Positions 22,101 to 31,147 of a stretch of DNA of 64,000 nucleotides are shown here, piece by piece (within the stretch, counting starts at the first letter, position 1; each line of letters opens with the position of its first letter). The position numbers and the translations under genes were made by a program. The notes beneath the pieces were generated by a model. The model was not told where the DNA came from and did not search any database. It saw only the letters and a list, made by a program, of their open reading frames with translations. Origin of the DNA: Panagrolaimus kolymaensis (taxonomy: Eukaryota; Nematoda; Chromadorea; Rhabditida; Panagrolaimidae); contig JAJQJQ010000006.1 in assembly GCA_028622995.1 (NCBI GenBank), positions 2,852,001-2,916,000 on the forward strand. The letters are read 5' to 3'.

Positions 22101-25092
22101 TATCCATTCTCAATGGTATCTAAAATATAAGCTGGGGCCTTAATATTTTCCCAAAAACCTACTTTAGAACTTAGAGAATTGCATAAAAAACTATTATTAA
22201 AATCCTTACCAATTGTACCCGCTTCAGGCTTTTTCTTCTTAGTATGGAGCACGGCGAATTGAGTTCTTTCTTCTGGGACAATCTTTCTTGAAGTGTGGTC
22301 CTTGACAGACGAAACATGGTCCAGTTTGTTTGATTCCTTCGAGAAGACTTGGGATTCTTGTTTGCGTACCATAGAAGTTGGTTGGTGTTTGGCGGCCATA
22401 ATTTGATCCAGCGAAAGGTCGACCATAGCCTCCACTGGCCTCACGAAATCGCCACGGTTTTTCATTTCTTTCGTTGATGATTGAATCACGTACTTCCTTT
22501 GAGAGATTCTTTGAAAGTTCCCCAATTTTCTTTGTTGCTTCTTCAGCATCAGCTATAGCGAAAGCACGAGGGTGCTTGTCAGCAAGTTCCAAGAGCGCCA
22601 TACGACCGTTCACGTCCTTGCTAATCTCGTCTACTTTCTTAAAGATGTCATCCAGATTGTCGAGCTTCTTTAGTTCTTCTAACTTGAGGTGAGTTTTCAT
22701 TAATACAGCATATTGTTTCTCTAGACCAGTATTTCTAAAATTTGAAACAGCTACCTTCTGTGCCACACGTTCATCCATAGACAAAGCATCGGGTTCTTTC
22801 TTCTTATCTTTCTTAATTTCAGCTACCATTTTTGTCAGGCTTCCGATTGCTTGCGACATAGCGATCATCGAGTCTTCCATACGAGTAAGAGACATCTTTG
22901 GTTTCTTTTTTGAAGGATCTTCTTCATTGTTGACTACAGTTCTTCTTCTTTTTACAGGTGGTTCACTATCAGATTCATCGTAATCAAGTTCAGGAGCATT
23001 GATTTCTTCTATTTCTCTTTGAAGTTGTTCTTCGAAATCATCTTGTGTTTCGTAATCAGCCATCTTTGAATAAACGAAAAGCACGTATGAAAAAAATAAA
23101 AACTTTTTGAGAACAAAAAAGGAACACAACTTGCTTTCAAGTTTGCCAAAAGCAGAATGAGAAAACTTTAGTTTTTCATTCGAAGGTTGATGTCGAAAAA
23201 CACTGTTCGTCTTTTCGCTACGAGAAAAATGCACTTCTCTTCTTATTTATTTTTTTTTTGCAAAACATCTCATCTTTGAATCATAAAAAGGTTCTACTAT
23301 TTTTAAGGTCCAAAGGTCTATTTTTTTCTCTCCTTCTTCCGACGATGATTGGTTGCGTCATTCTATTTTTTTATATTTTAATCTTATCAATCAACCGCGT
23401 GCCACCCGTTTATTTGATTCCAAAGGTCGCTTTTTTTTCATTTACTCGTAAAAAAACTTTTTAACTGATCTAATAAACAAACTAATTTTATGTTGTCGTA
23501 GAAACTTTAAAATAAGTTTAAACATACCCAAAATGATAATCAAGGGTATGAGAAAGATCATCGATGGTTCCATTAAGTGGAGCCCAACCAATAGAATTTA
23601 AAACTCCTATTCCAATCATGGTCCATAAAATCCATTCTATTTTTATAGGAAATAATTTGTTTTGAAGATTTTTCTAAAATACAATAAACAAATGTATTTA
23701 CGAGTTTAAAAAAAAAGTGCAATAAACAAACTTCAATTCTATCAAGTTTTCGTTGATATCGTCGAAGGTTAACTTTTCCATCGACAGGTACTTTTGAATA
23801 TCCCATTTTTATGGGATCGTCCCAAGTTGAATCAGTTGTCGACTAAAATATTATGAAATAATTATGCAGAAATTTAAAAAATGAAAGAATGAAAGAGTTC
23901 AAGAAAAAAAATCGAGTCATATTTTCGCTACCGTAATTTGAATTAGATATTTATGGGTTTTTTTCTCTCTCAAATATTTGCTACTGTTAAAAAAAATTTT
24001 ATCATTGTGAGAGACTAGCTGCGTGTGTATTTTGAATGTTTGTGTGTTCACGAAAGAAACTTTTTTTTCAGGGGCAAAGGTCGATTGTAAAAATTTGTGG
24101 TGGATGTTTGTTATCAAAGAAGAAAGAAAAATTTTAAGAAAAAAAGGCGCAATTTTTTTTGTTTTAATGCTATAAACTTTTAACGAGATATACAGAAACT
24201 GTAACTAACACCACGAGACAAAGGAAGGAGAAGAAAAAGTGATAAGGTCAAGGTAAACTTATTTATTTTAATGGCAAACAAAAACATTAAAAATTGCATG
24301 AAAAAGCTTTAACAAAAAAAAAACGAAATGGAAAAATTTTGGCGCGCTTATTTGTTGTATAATTTTTTAGCAATGTCAGTCAACAAACAATATTTATTAG
24401 ATCCAAAAATTTAAATATTTTGTAAATTCCACGAAGATAAACTTATTCAATAAAAACTTTTTTCCAATTTCCAATTCGACACGCATTTTGTTCTGAATAG
24501 TTTTTTTTTTCAGTTACTTTTTGTTTTGTTGTTTGTCGTCTGTTGAGGAAAAAACATAGACCAACAATGATGATGACCGACGCAACAACATTGAGTTAGA
24601 AAAAAAAAAGAAAGAAGGCAGACACACTTTCTACCTTTTCACAATTGCATAAAACTATAGAGGAAGAGAGAGAAAAAGGAGGCAAAAAAAGGATAAAAAG
24701 AGTTTTTGTATAAGAATATTTTAAGCGCAAGCAACTAACATCCGAAAAAATGAAACAAAAAAAAGCAAATGTATGTTTTGAACTATGTATGAGAGTGAGA
24801 GGAAAAGATTGTGTGGTTGGTTTACTCTTTTGAGCAATGGTTGCTCAGAGAATTGAAACGTGAGCTTTTTTGTTTGTTTGAGACTCAATTTTCATAGAAC
24901 AGAAAGCTTTAGGGAATTAAGTTAGAAAAATTTCATCCAAAAACGTTTGTTAGAATTTTAGTTTGAAGCAACTAAAGCAGCAAAATTATTTAGTTAATTA
25001 TGCATTCAAATGCTATTCCAAAAAATTTAAATATCCTTTTCTTTTCTTCCTTATTAATTTTTTTCATAAAAAAAAATAAAACTTACGCTCAT
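16155..25092 (-). CDS. Carnitine O-palmitoyltransferase 1
   Basis: Outer-mitochondrial-membrane enzyme that makes acylcarnitines, the committed step for importing long-chain fatty acids for beta-oxidation. Seven exons fit one frame of about 760 residues: 25087-25092 (ATGAGC only), 23732-23842, 23528-23673, 18168-18333, 16843-18114, 16291-16794, 16155-16232. Two membrane segments lie in exons 3 and 4, followed by YYHGFLFEEIGKP. Catalytic-domain landmarks are YVSDWWKE, AALTAGPRDLWA, the catalytic His in NAEHSAVDA, SPDAFIQMALQMA, DGRTETVRSCS, DRHLFALYVVSKYL and LSTSQTPQ. The N-terminus is shorter than in mammalian CPT1 and lacks the usual MAEAHQ start, so malonyl-CoA regulation may differ. Intron 3 is interrupted by the PAT retrotransposon (18605-23236) in the same orientation. 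The six-base first exon is the least certain part. Confidence 0.88.
18605..18751 (-). repeat. PAT terminal split direct repeat B2
   Basis: 147 bp matching 20068-20214 with no difference found by eye. It is the 3' terminal repeat of the element. Its outer edge (aacat|tttctctacg) marks the junction with CPT1 intron sequence. Confidence 0.92.
18830..19822 (-). CDS. PAT tyrosine recombinase
   Basis: Site-specific recombinase thought to insert the circular cDNA of PAT/DIRS elements in place of an integrase. The frame is open to 19837 but the first ATG is at 19820-19822, giving about 330 residues. Family landmarks: FAGFFRPTEAL (first catalytic Arg), LHSFRGSAAT (HxxR box) and KKSYVQNN (nucleophile Tyr context) near the C-terminus. 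The N-terminal 100 residues are Lys/Glu-rich, as in SAM-like DNA-binding domains of phage-type recombinases. A TTATTTTCAG acceptor-like site lies at about 19803-19812, just inside the frame, so the mature protein may begin on an upstream spliced exon. Stop at 18830. Confidence 0.9.
   Translation of the reverse strand: MYAYLFSEDRLVHIAKRNREKTASPEEISNFVLDGLTKSTQKSYKREYEKFKKWKMSLVLESEEDDDENLLPLYLMTVSKESKSKAATITAATLFYGKRNIPNNKSVPERSEFRNLVLKAISKKAPPVKHKEQITLDELKMFIQLSKSSKHTERRLGTLVVTLFAGFFRPTEALTLERNQVKFNERNVRINLTKSKCNQNGPVEPVFISRLEGPSCPVAILEEWVTKCPSSLYLFPSFSGSDRPWSYDAALKELKSTSTRMGIKKNLTLHSFRGSAATAAIESGCSEAELDRGARWKSPSSKKSYVQNNAKTTENVSSVLRNLYEKEIFK
19954..20214 (-). repeat. PAT internal repeat unit (A2 + B1)
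   Basis: 19954-20069 duplicates 23121-23236 (A) and 20068-20214 duplicates 18605-18751 (B). The two abut with a 2 bp overlap (TT at 20068-20069). This internal copy sits between the RT-RNase H and recombinase genes, and it is the diagnostic feature of PAT-like split direct repeats. Confidence 0.92.
20318..22549 (-). CDS. PAT reverse transcriptase - RNase H polyprotein
   Basis: Replication protein of the element, 743 residues from the first ATG at 22549. RT motifs: GKPRLIINLSKLN, FDMKSGYHH, NVLPFGLAPAPYIFTK and the catalytic box YLDDG (in CALYLDDGLIWS). RNase H motifs: SFHTDAS, YRELLGVM, YTDNQN and NKLADLASR. A C-terminal region of about 170 residues (QVDRFASCINKKLPRFNS onward) is of the type found downstream of RNase H in DIRS-order elements. 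The frame overlaps gag by about 310 bp in the +1 frame relative to gag. The product is therefore probably made by +1 frameshifting or splicing near the gag stop at 22239, not from its own ATG. No internal stops. Confidence 0.92.
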   Translation of the reverse strand: MLKKQQRKLGNFQRISQRKYVIQSSTKEMKNRGDFVRPVEAMVDLSLDQIMAAKHQPTSMVRKQESQVFSKESNKLDHVSSVKDHTSRKIVPEERTQFAVLHTKKKKPEAGTIGKDFNNSFLCNSLSSKVGFWENIKAPAYILDTIENGYKLPFRLQFPDPSFHLKNCPMSEIDKKFVDEEVLKLLKTYAIAQVSNMPLVVSPLFVVRNTGKPRLIINLSKLNEFLECPRFKYEDLDFVSKTVCPYGWLAKFDMKSGYHHIAIHPQDRKYLGFAWNGRYYIFNVLPFGLAPAPYIFTKVFRPLLRHWREKGIHCALYLDDGLIWSPSFAECEEAIAYVRLTLRAAGVFIQEEKSILSPVRSLKFLGMILDLEEARIYPTEERIINSIEGLKLLENKRCPSLRERLKLTGQLASMWVVLGPKGSVFTKNIYKTVCTYKFMDFKVELSQNEHKDLRRIRKMLESPLSKSLIPPVKVFSFHTDASSIALGVVSNNGETFSRPLTLEETVMSSTYRELLGVMFGMQCFQRSCKGSEIHVYTDNQNIIPILKKGSMVDNLNQLSIDILSFLDKIKATIIPHWIPREENKLADLASRIPDKDDWSILPHVFDKVNKRLGPAQVDRFASCINKKLPRFNSQVPSPGSEAVDAFTEDWRGVINYCVPPVDLLYPTLTFILKYKCPAILGFPYWPTLSIFPLLKNKNDSWKSEVTDIFRVPKGHVFLSPSSKSSTMFSTPYMKCDFVFIRLF
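22239..23063 (-). CDS. PAT gag-like protein
   Basis: Structural/nucleocapsid protein of about 274 residues. I chose the start at MADYETQDDF (ATG 23061-23063), although the frame is open further upstream into repeat A1. An acidic N-terminus is followed by a Lys/Arg cluster (PPVKRRRT) that resembles a nuclear localisation signal. Next come helical coiled-coil-like segments, a Gly/Arg-rich stretch and a CCHC zinc knuckle at the C-terminus (CFVCQGPHFKKDC). It ends within the start of the RT frame. Confidence 0.88.
   Translation of the reverse strand: MADYETQDDFEEQLQREIEEINAPELDYDESDSEPPVKRRRTVVNNEEDPSKKKPKMSLTRMEDSMIAMSQAIGSLTKMVAEIKKDKKKEPDALSMDERVAQKVAVSNFRNTGLEKQYAVLMKTHLKLEELKKLDNLDDIFKKVDEISKDVNGRMALLELADKHPRAFAIADAEEATKKIGELSKNLSKEVRDSIINERNEKPWRFREASGGYGRPFAGSNYGRQTPTNFYGTQTRIPSLLEGIKQTGPCFVCQGPHFKKDCPRRKNSIRRAPY
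23121..23236 (-). repeat. PAT terminal split direct repeat A1
   Basis: 116 bp identical by eye to 19954-20069. It is the 5' end of the element, 60 bp upstream of gag, so it probably contains or borders the promoter. The right flank beyond 23236 is ordinary CPT1 intron. Confidence 0.92.
23305..23319 (+). promoter_or_regulatory. Nuclear-receptor-like direct repeat AGGTCC-AA-AGGTC
   Basis: Two AGGTC half-sites spaced two bases apart, in CPT1 intron 3. The same pattern occurs at 25380-25393, and single CAAAGGTC sites lie at 23421-23428 and 24075-24082. AGGTC-type half-sites are bound by nuclear receptors, and in Caenorhabditis fatty-acid oxidation genes are controlled by NHR-49. Function here is inferred only from sequence and context. 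Confidence 0.35.
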
Positions 25093-25806
25093 TTCTGTTG
25101 AAAAATTAGAAGCCTTTTTCTTTTAATTTCTTTTTATATATTACAGTAACTTTTAATCAAGGATCATACAAACAAAAAAATAAATAAACAAAATTAGAAC
25201 TTTCTCTCTTCTTATTTTATTTTTCTTGATTGTTTTAAGGAGTTGTTTATATATTGCCTTTCCTCAATTTTTGAACATTAACCATTTGCATTTTTTCTTT
25301 CTTCTTCTTCGATTCTTTCTTTATTTTGTTGTTTGATAGTAGTGTCACAGTTGACCGCTTTTTAATGTTCACTCCGCCTAGGTCCGAAGGTCGATTTTTT
25401 TTTAAATAAAAAAAAGCATGCAAGACAACGTGTGCTTTCAATTCTTTCCGCCACCAACATTGTCGTCGTCTCCGTCGTTTTTTTTTGTTGAAATAAATAA
25501 AAAAAATAAAACGGAAGGTTACAGAATTTGATGATTTGAATGTCTGACAGATAAACATTGATATTTTCCCTCGAATGATGCATAAGAAAAAGAAAAACTT
25601 TTTGAGATTAAAAAGATAATATCGAAAAAGCAAACGAAACATAAAATCATTTTTTTAGATCTTTTTTGCTTGCATAATATTTCTGATCAAAGCTTATTTT
25701 AAACATATCGCTTTCATTTTTCATTGTCAATCTTGATAAAGTCAAAAAGAAAGCTTTCAACTACGGTATTTGAAATAAAATTATGGCAAAAAATTTAAAA
25801 AGTTTA
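25093..25806. other. Upstream region of CPT1
   Basis: No gene seen. Long T and A tracts. It contains AGGTCCGAAGGTCG at 25380-25393, a second copy of the spaced half-site pattern found in CPT1 intron 3. Probable CPT1 promoter. The open frames across 25247-25642 (minus) are low-complexity Lys/Phe-rich translations. Confidence 0.4.
25380..25393 (+). promoter_or_regulatory. Nuclear-receptor-like direct repeat (second copy)
   Basis: AGGTCC-GA-AGGTCG, about 290 bp upstream of the proposed CPT1 start codon. It shares 12 of 13 core bases with the element at 23306-23318. A TTGACC (reverse GGTCAA) lies 25 bp to the left. Confidence 0.35.
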
Positions 25807-25878
25807 GCCCGATGCGGGGCTCGAACCCGCGACAGCCAGATTAAGAGTCTGGTGCTCTACCGACTGAGCTAACCGGGC
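25807..25878 (-). tRNA. tRNA-Lys (CTT)
   Basis: A 72-base cloverleaf on the minus strand with acceptor stem GCCCGGT/ATCGGGC, D-arm TAGCTCAGTCGGTAGAGC and anticodon loop CTCTTAA (anticodon CTT). The T-arm is GGGTTCGAGCCC. A and B box sequences are intact, and a poly-T run follows on the minus strand a few bases beyond AAACT. No intron. Confidence 0.96.
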
Positions 25879-26585
25879 ACAAAAAAAATTTACAATGTTT
25901 CAGCCACGATTCTTGTTTCTTTCCTTGGACAAAAAACAAGTTTTAGTGTTTCCTTATTGCATCATCCAGCAGTTAAATGGAAAATTTCGTCTTCCTATTG
26001 AAAAAAAGATATTATTTTGTTACCATATGCGAGATGGAAATGAGGACGTTAAAGAAGATTTGGTAAATACAGCAAGAAAAATAATAATGAATTTCAAAGC
26101 ACAATATTGCTTTGATTATTCGAAAATTATTTTATGTTAGTCATTTCCGATAAATAAAAAAAGAATATTATTCAAAGAAGCTTGTCGATTTTTTCTTCTT
26201 CTTTTTATGAAAAAGAAAAAAGGCTATTTCTAAGCGCAGTGGACTAACCAACCGTATGAACTTCAAAAATTAACTTAATTTAACAAATTTGTTTTTATAT
26301 TATAATATAAAATTTTTCAAACTTTTGGAGAAAACTAAATCAGTTTAAAAAAAAGAAGTTTGTTTGTAGTCAAAAAATTAACTTTCATCTTGAAAAAAGA
26401 TCAATAAACATAAGATTATATTTTTTATTTTTGTGGCATTTAAATAAAGGAAAACAAAAATAAATTTATAAAAGCAAAAAATGAAAATAGAATGTTTAAG
26501 ATTCTAATCAATTTTTTTTATGGCATTAAAACCCCTTTGAAGATACAAAATCCGGCCAGAATGTTCTTATTTTATAATAAACCTT
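25879..26585. other. Intergenic; one doubtful short ORF
   Basis: A plus-strand frame at 25895-26140 (about 81 codons) contains a stretch with plausible composition (MRDGNEDVKEDLVNTARKI). It has no recognisable family, no intron or signal evidence, and starts inside the tRNA flank. I leave it as an unassigned possible relic. The remainder is A/T-rich spacer. Confidence 0.25.
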
Positions 26586-27680
26586 TCAACTTCGTTTACG
26601 TAGGCGATCGGCCATTCTTCTTCTGCGCTCTACCTTTCGATAAAGTTTGTCGAAGCGCTCTCCATTTTTGCTACCACGAAACCAAATCAACGGTGGCAAA
26701 AAATCAAAGGATTTGGAATTTTTTTTTATTTCATCGATAAATGCTTGAAGTTGATTTTTATATTCGATTGAAAGATTATCTCCGAATGTAAGGCAAAAAT
26801 CTGTTTGTGATTGAGCCTAAAAAATGTTTATTTTAAATCGATTGGAAACAAAAGCTTTTAATTTTGCGACATACTTTCATTATTTCTGCAAAGCTTAGGA
26901 AATCAAAAATTTCAGGAATTTTTACTAAATAAAATTTTTTTAGTTTCTTGATAGAGTTAATAATGGTTTTAACTGATTCACTTGTAATTTTTAATGGTCG
27001 TAAGTTGTTATCACTTAAATTAATAATCAGTCTATGATTATTCCAAAGTGTATGTTGAAAACATACCATTGAAAATTTTCAAGATTTGGGAAAATTGCAA
27101 ATATTTCTTCGATTGACATGGGTGTTCCATATTCGTTCAATGGAGAAGATTCCCGCAAATGTAATTTTCGGATTTCATTTGTCAAAAAAGATAACTTATT
27201 TAATACAAAAGTAGAAAGACTAAAAAATAAATAATCGAAAAATGCGATTTTTTGTGATAAAATATTAATATCCAAGTCGCTTAAATCGGAAAAACAAACA
27301 AATTCGCTAATCCAAAATTTGCACGCAATCTGATTAACATTTGAAACTCGCAAAATAGTAGCCTGTTTTCGTCTACCATGAATTATTTTATTGTTAGACT
27401 TTTCAAGTAATATATTGTAAGACTCTTCCCTACAAGTGGGTTTTGTAAAATACTTTTTAAAATTTAAACATTCAACAAAAATGATAGGATTTTGAGAAAA
27501 GAAATATTTGCAAGTTTGAATTAACTTTTGAAAGCCCCTTTGTGAACTTGGTTGTTTGGTAATGTAATAAACGACGCTTCGTGGAATAGAAAAATGTTGT
27601 TGAAGATGATTTTTAAATATCATATTGGAATTCATTGACATAAAGTTTGAAGAAGAAGTTTTCAAATAGTTTTGCTCCAT
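26586..27680 (-). CDS. Nematode F-box-like protein
   Basis: Probable substrate adaptor of an SCF ubiquitin ligase, from a large lineage-expanded nematode family. Three exons: 27067-27680, 26875-27013, 26586-26816, giving about 327 residues. The N-terminal third has the family pattern: a hydrophobic YYITKQPSS helix, then LIQTCKYFFSQNPIIFVE. A central NLENFQW motif follows, then Leu-rich repeats of the type seen C-terminal in such proteins (LVKIPEIFDFLSFAEIMK), and an Arg-rich end. The frame holds across intron 1 only if the acceptor is TTTAAG at 27014. The alternative, a TAG acceptor at about 27033, gives an immediate stop. Because AAG acceptors recur in other genes here I treat the gene as intact; a one-base frameshift is the alternative. 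Confidence 0.7.
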
Positions 27681-28675
27681 AATTAAAAAATTATTGATTA
27701 TCTGCCGAAAACAACCGCTTCCACTGAAAAGTTTACATGCTTTTTATAAATCCAAGAAACAATGAAATATATGGTTTTAAATTTAAGTTCTCACGAGTTA
27801 AAATTTTTTAGAGATTTTTAACTTTTTTAAACAACGCTGGAAGAAAAAAAAATTATTCCAAAACCAGAAGAAGGCTAATCGAGAAGAAAAAAAGGAAAAG
27901 GATACTAAAAATCAGAAGATCGACAATAACAAACCATCTTTTAGCCTCACGAAAAAGAAAGAATGCTTTGGTCACTTTTGCCATCGGTGCATCGCCAACG
28001 AGCATTGTCACTTGTGTCTTCTTCTGATGCATAGCTCCTAGGTCAATTGCGCACATATGTCAGTTGTTAAAATAAGTGAAGCTTTTATTGATTCAATGCA
28101 AAACAAAAAAACAATCCTTTACAGTAGACAACAAATAAACAAAAAATAAATAGGAAACAAGGTTAATAAGAAAATTTCACCAACACTGGTTGAAATACAG
28201 TGGAGCACAAAAGTTTTATGACTTTTATTTTGCTGAAAGATGGTTGAATGAACTCCTGCTGAACGACGACCACTCGCATAGGGATTCGAAGTTGTTAATG
28301 ATGATGATGTTTCAACTAAATTATTTGTTTGTAATAAATAAATTAAATTGTATTTGTTTTGGTAAATAAATCATTATTATATTTATACATGGTTAGTTGT
28401 TACAATCTTACCATTATTAACGCTAAGTGAAACACACCCGTCAGGATGAGTATAAGAGACATTCAATGTCAAGCGACATTACAATATCACAACATAAAAG
28501 AAACAGTGATAAACATAAATTCAAATCAATCTAACTTTATTCGATAAAATTCAAAAATCAATAATCAACAAACAAAGAAAGCCAACAAAAAAATTAGAAA
28601 AAGCAACAACGAGATTTAAAAATAATAACACTCGTATTCAAAATGAAGACAAAAATAAAATAATATCCATAATCT
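27681..28675. other. Intergenic, with weak exon-like pieces
   Basis: No complete gene. On the minus strand, about 28230-28322 reads as a plausible exon (VETSSSLTTSNPYASGRR) after a TTTAG acceptor. A segment at about 28415-28480 (NVSYTHPDGCVSLSVNN) ends with a phase-compatible GTAAGA donor, but no start or upstream acceptor was found. These could be an alternative 3' end of the CLASP gene or a relic. A minus-strand frame at 27853-28056 is unassigned. Confidence 0.25.
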
Positions 28676-30176
28676 TTATGCTCGTAACAATTGTTTTTCA
28701 TGTGGACGAGGTTGAATAGCGCCAAGAGAAGTTTCACTAGTGCTTCGAGGAAGAGACGATGATCGAATTGTACCAAATACTGATGGTCGAGTTTGACCTA
28801 AAATAATTTATGTTTAAGAATATTCTTCTAAATTCAAAAATTTACGTTGTGGAGGAGGAGCAGCCATATGATTTGGTCGAACAATAGGTTTAAGAGCTTG
28901 ATGAAGAGGTTTTGGAACATGACCATTCATACCAGGAAGAGAATTTACACGAGATAAAGCGGAGGCTTTTGACGATGAAGGTGCTTCAGCAGAACGAATT
29001 GGAAGAGTTCTAATTGGAGTACTTTTACGACTTGAAATACGACGAGTAATTCCATTATCATTTGATGGAGCTACTGAGCCATTTAAACCATAGTTATTGA
29101 TGGTACCATTGAGTTGACTTGTTGAAGCCTTTGCTTTAATAAGTGAAATGCTGCTTTTTTGACGAGGTACTCCAGGACGAGAACATAAAGAAGCACTGGG
29201 TTTGTGATTGAGAGCTTTTTGACGAATTGCATCAAGGGACTAAAATAGATGGGTGATGAAAAGAAATACATAAAAAAGTAATAACAAACATCGTAAAGTT
29301 CGAGAGCCTGATGAGGAAATCTTTCATAAAACACATAATAAGCCGATTGAGATGTTGAACGACATGTAACATTAGCATCAGTTAGTCCAGTTATAATAAC
29401 CTTCTTGATAGCACTAATGAGTCGTATCAATAAATTATCGTCCCAGCTTGACAAAATGATGCATAACATGTGAATAACGTTGCTAAAAAAACAAACATAA
29501 AGATAGTTCAATCACGGTTTATAAGAAGCTTACACTCTAACTGGATAAGATTTCGATGCCATATGAACAGAGAAGAGATTGACCAAGTTACCACTGTTGA
29601 CATATTTGGCAATGAATTCGCATAATACGATAGCTGAACTTGAGATAATTTTAATAGAATTTTTGACAAGCGTCATCAAATTGGAGAAGAGCAGTTCAAC
29701 TTGAGGCATAAAGCGGCTTCGTAATTTTGTAGCAAAGAAAGCGATGGTGATGCAATATTCTCTTGTTAACGTTGATCGAAGTTCTTTCAGGCCATCAACT
29801 AGACATTTCTTCCATAATTCGGCGTTTTCATACACAATTTCGATGGAATGAGGCACCGTACTGATGAGACAGCCTCGAAGAGCACCAAGCTAAAAAAATA
29901 TCGAGATAAAAATATATTCAAAAGTTAAAGATAATAACTCACAATTTTAACTTTTTTTGCCCAATCATTCTTAGGATCAACTAAAAATCCATTAATTTCA
30001 TGAAGTCGATCAGTAAGAGCTTTAGAATTAGCAAGCTGAAACGATGTTCTTATTTGAATGTTTGCAAAAGAAAATCATACCTTCTCTGGTTCAGTGTTAG
30101 CAAAAGCTTCACGAAAGTCATTTTCCGAAACTGCTCCAGCAGCAGATGATACAGATGATCGTGAAGAAGCGCTCAT
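28676..30176 (-). CDS. CLASP-like TOG-domain microtubule-binding protein
   Basis: Six exons (30081-30176, 29943-30035, 29534-29889, 29290-29482, 28846-29239, 28676-28797) encode about 417 residues. The first 230 form one CLASP_N/TOG-type HEAT array: LGALRGCLIS, TREYCITIAFFATKLRSRF, SSAIVLCEFIAKYV, then CRSTSQSAYYVFYERFP. The C-terminal 170 residues are a Ser/Arg/Pro-rich basic linker (RRISSRKSTPIR, SLPRSTSETSLG) like the SxIP/Ser-Arg microtubule-binding region of CLASPs. The protein is far shorter than full CLASPs, which have several TOG domains and a C-terminal CLIP-binding domain, so it resembles the short nematode CLASP paralogs. It should stabilise microtubules at kinetochores or the cell cortex. 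An acceptor (TTTTTCAG) lies 8 bp before the ATG, suggesting trans-splicing or a 5' UTR intron. Confidence 0.85.
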
Positions 30177-31147
30177 AATTCCTCTGAAAAATAATCAAAT
30201 TAAAAAAGGTTTAAACTTTTACAAAAAGACAACAATGGAAGAAGCAATGTCATTCATTTAAAATTACAAAACATCATCATTATCTCTTTCACGAAACATC
30301 ACGAGAATAAAATTGCATAACTACAAGAGGAGACACGAAGAAAAAAGTAACAAAAAAAGTTGGTCGTGGTAACCAGGAGGAAGAAGGAGTAAGGATGAAA
30401 GCTTTTGGCTTGTTTCTTTTACATGGAGTGGACGAGGACAAAGATGTAAAACCCAAACAAAAATAAATATGCCTTCTCTTGGACAAAACAAAAATGCAGC
30501 AAGAAACGAGCGAGAACAAAAACACTTTTTTTAAATTTTGCTTTCCGCGGTTGAAAGAATTTGAAAAGAGAACTCAAAGCCACATGAAAAATTTTTTTAG
30601 AAACGTAATAATAAATTTTTATTTTTTCAGTAAAAAAAGGCAAAGGTATTTTACACCTTTTTTTATAAACGAAGGATTAATATAAAAGCTGAATGAATGA
30701 ATAGAAGAAGAAAGAAAGAAAAATATGATAAAAAGATTTCCGGAAGCTAAATGAAAAGAGAGAGGAAGAAGAAAAAAATGACTGCAAAAAAAGGCAGACG
30801 TCGTAGCCCATTTGAAATGAGTGCTTTCAAAAAAAGGTGAATGAATGTACATATGCAAAAAAAAGTTGCGCCAAATTTTTTTTAGGGAAACCAAAGAAAG
30901 TACCGGGGCAATTTGAAAAAAAGATATGGTATATTTTTTTTACTGCATAAATTTTTTGTTGTTGTTACATAAATGTTGTTTGTTTATTGTATCATATAAA
31001 AGTATTTATTTTTATGATAAACACGAATAGAATATTACTAAAATAATCTAGTAAGCATTTTTTATCATGTTTGAGAAATATCTTTGTCTAAAATTTACTG
31101 TGAAATGGAGATAAAACTTTTGGATGTGGTGTTACGGTATAATGGTT
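30177..31147. other. Intergenic, A/G-rich on the plus strand
   Basis: Upstream region of the CLASP gene. Long purine-rich runs (GAAGAAAGAAAG type) generate several spurious Phe/Lys open frames on both strands. No gene or RNA recognised. Confidence 0.5.

Larger units (their letters stand above)
18605..23236 (-). mobile_element. PAT-type tyrosine-recombinase (DIRS-order) retrotransposon
   Basis: A 4.63 kb element inside CPT1 intron 3. Read on the minus strand its order is repeat A1 (23121-23236), gag, RT-RNase H, internal B1-A2 (20068-20214 then 19954-20069), tyrosine recombinase, terminal repeat B2 (18605-18751). This split direct repeat layout is the known PAT signature. The A copies (116 bp) and B copies (147 bp) look identical by eye, and no ORF is broken, so the insertion appears recent and possibly still competent. 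As expected for recombinase-mediated insertion, I see no target-site duplication. The internal A2/B1 junction overlaps by TT, consistent with the ends meeting in a circular intermediate. Confidence 0.93.
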
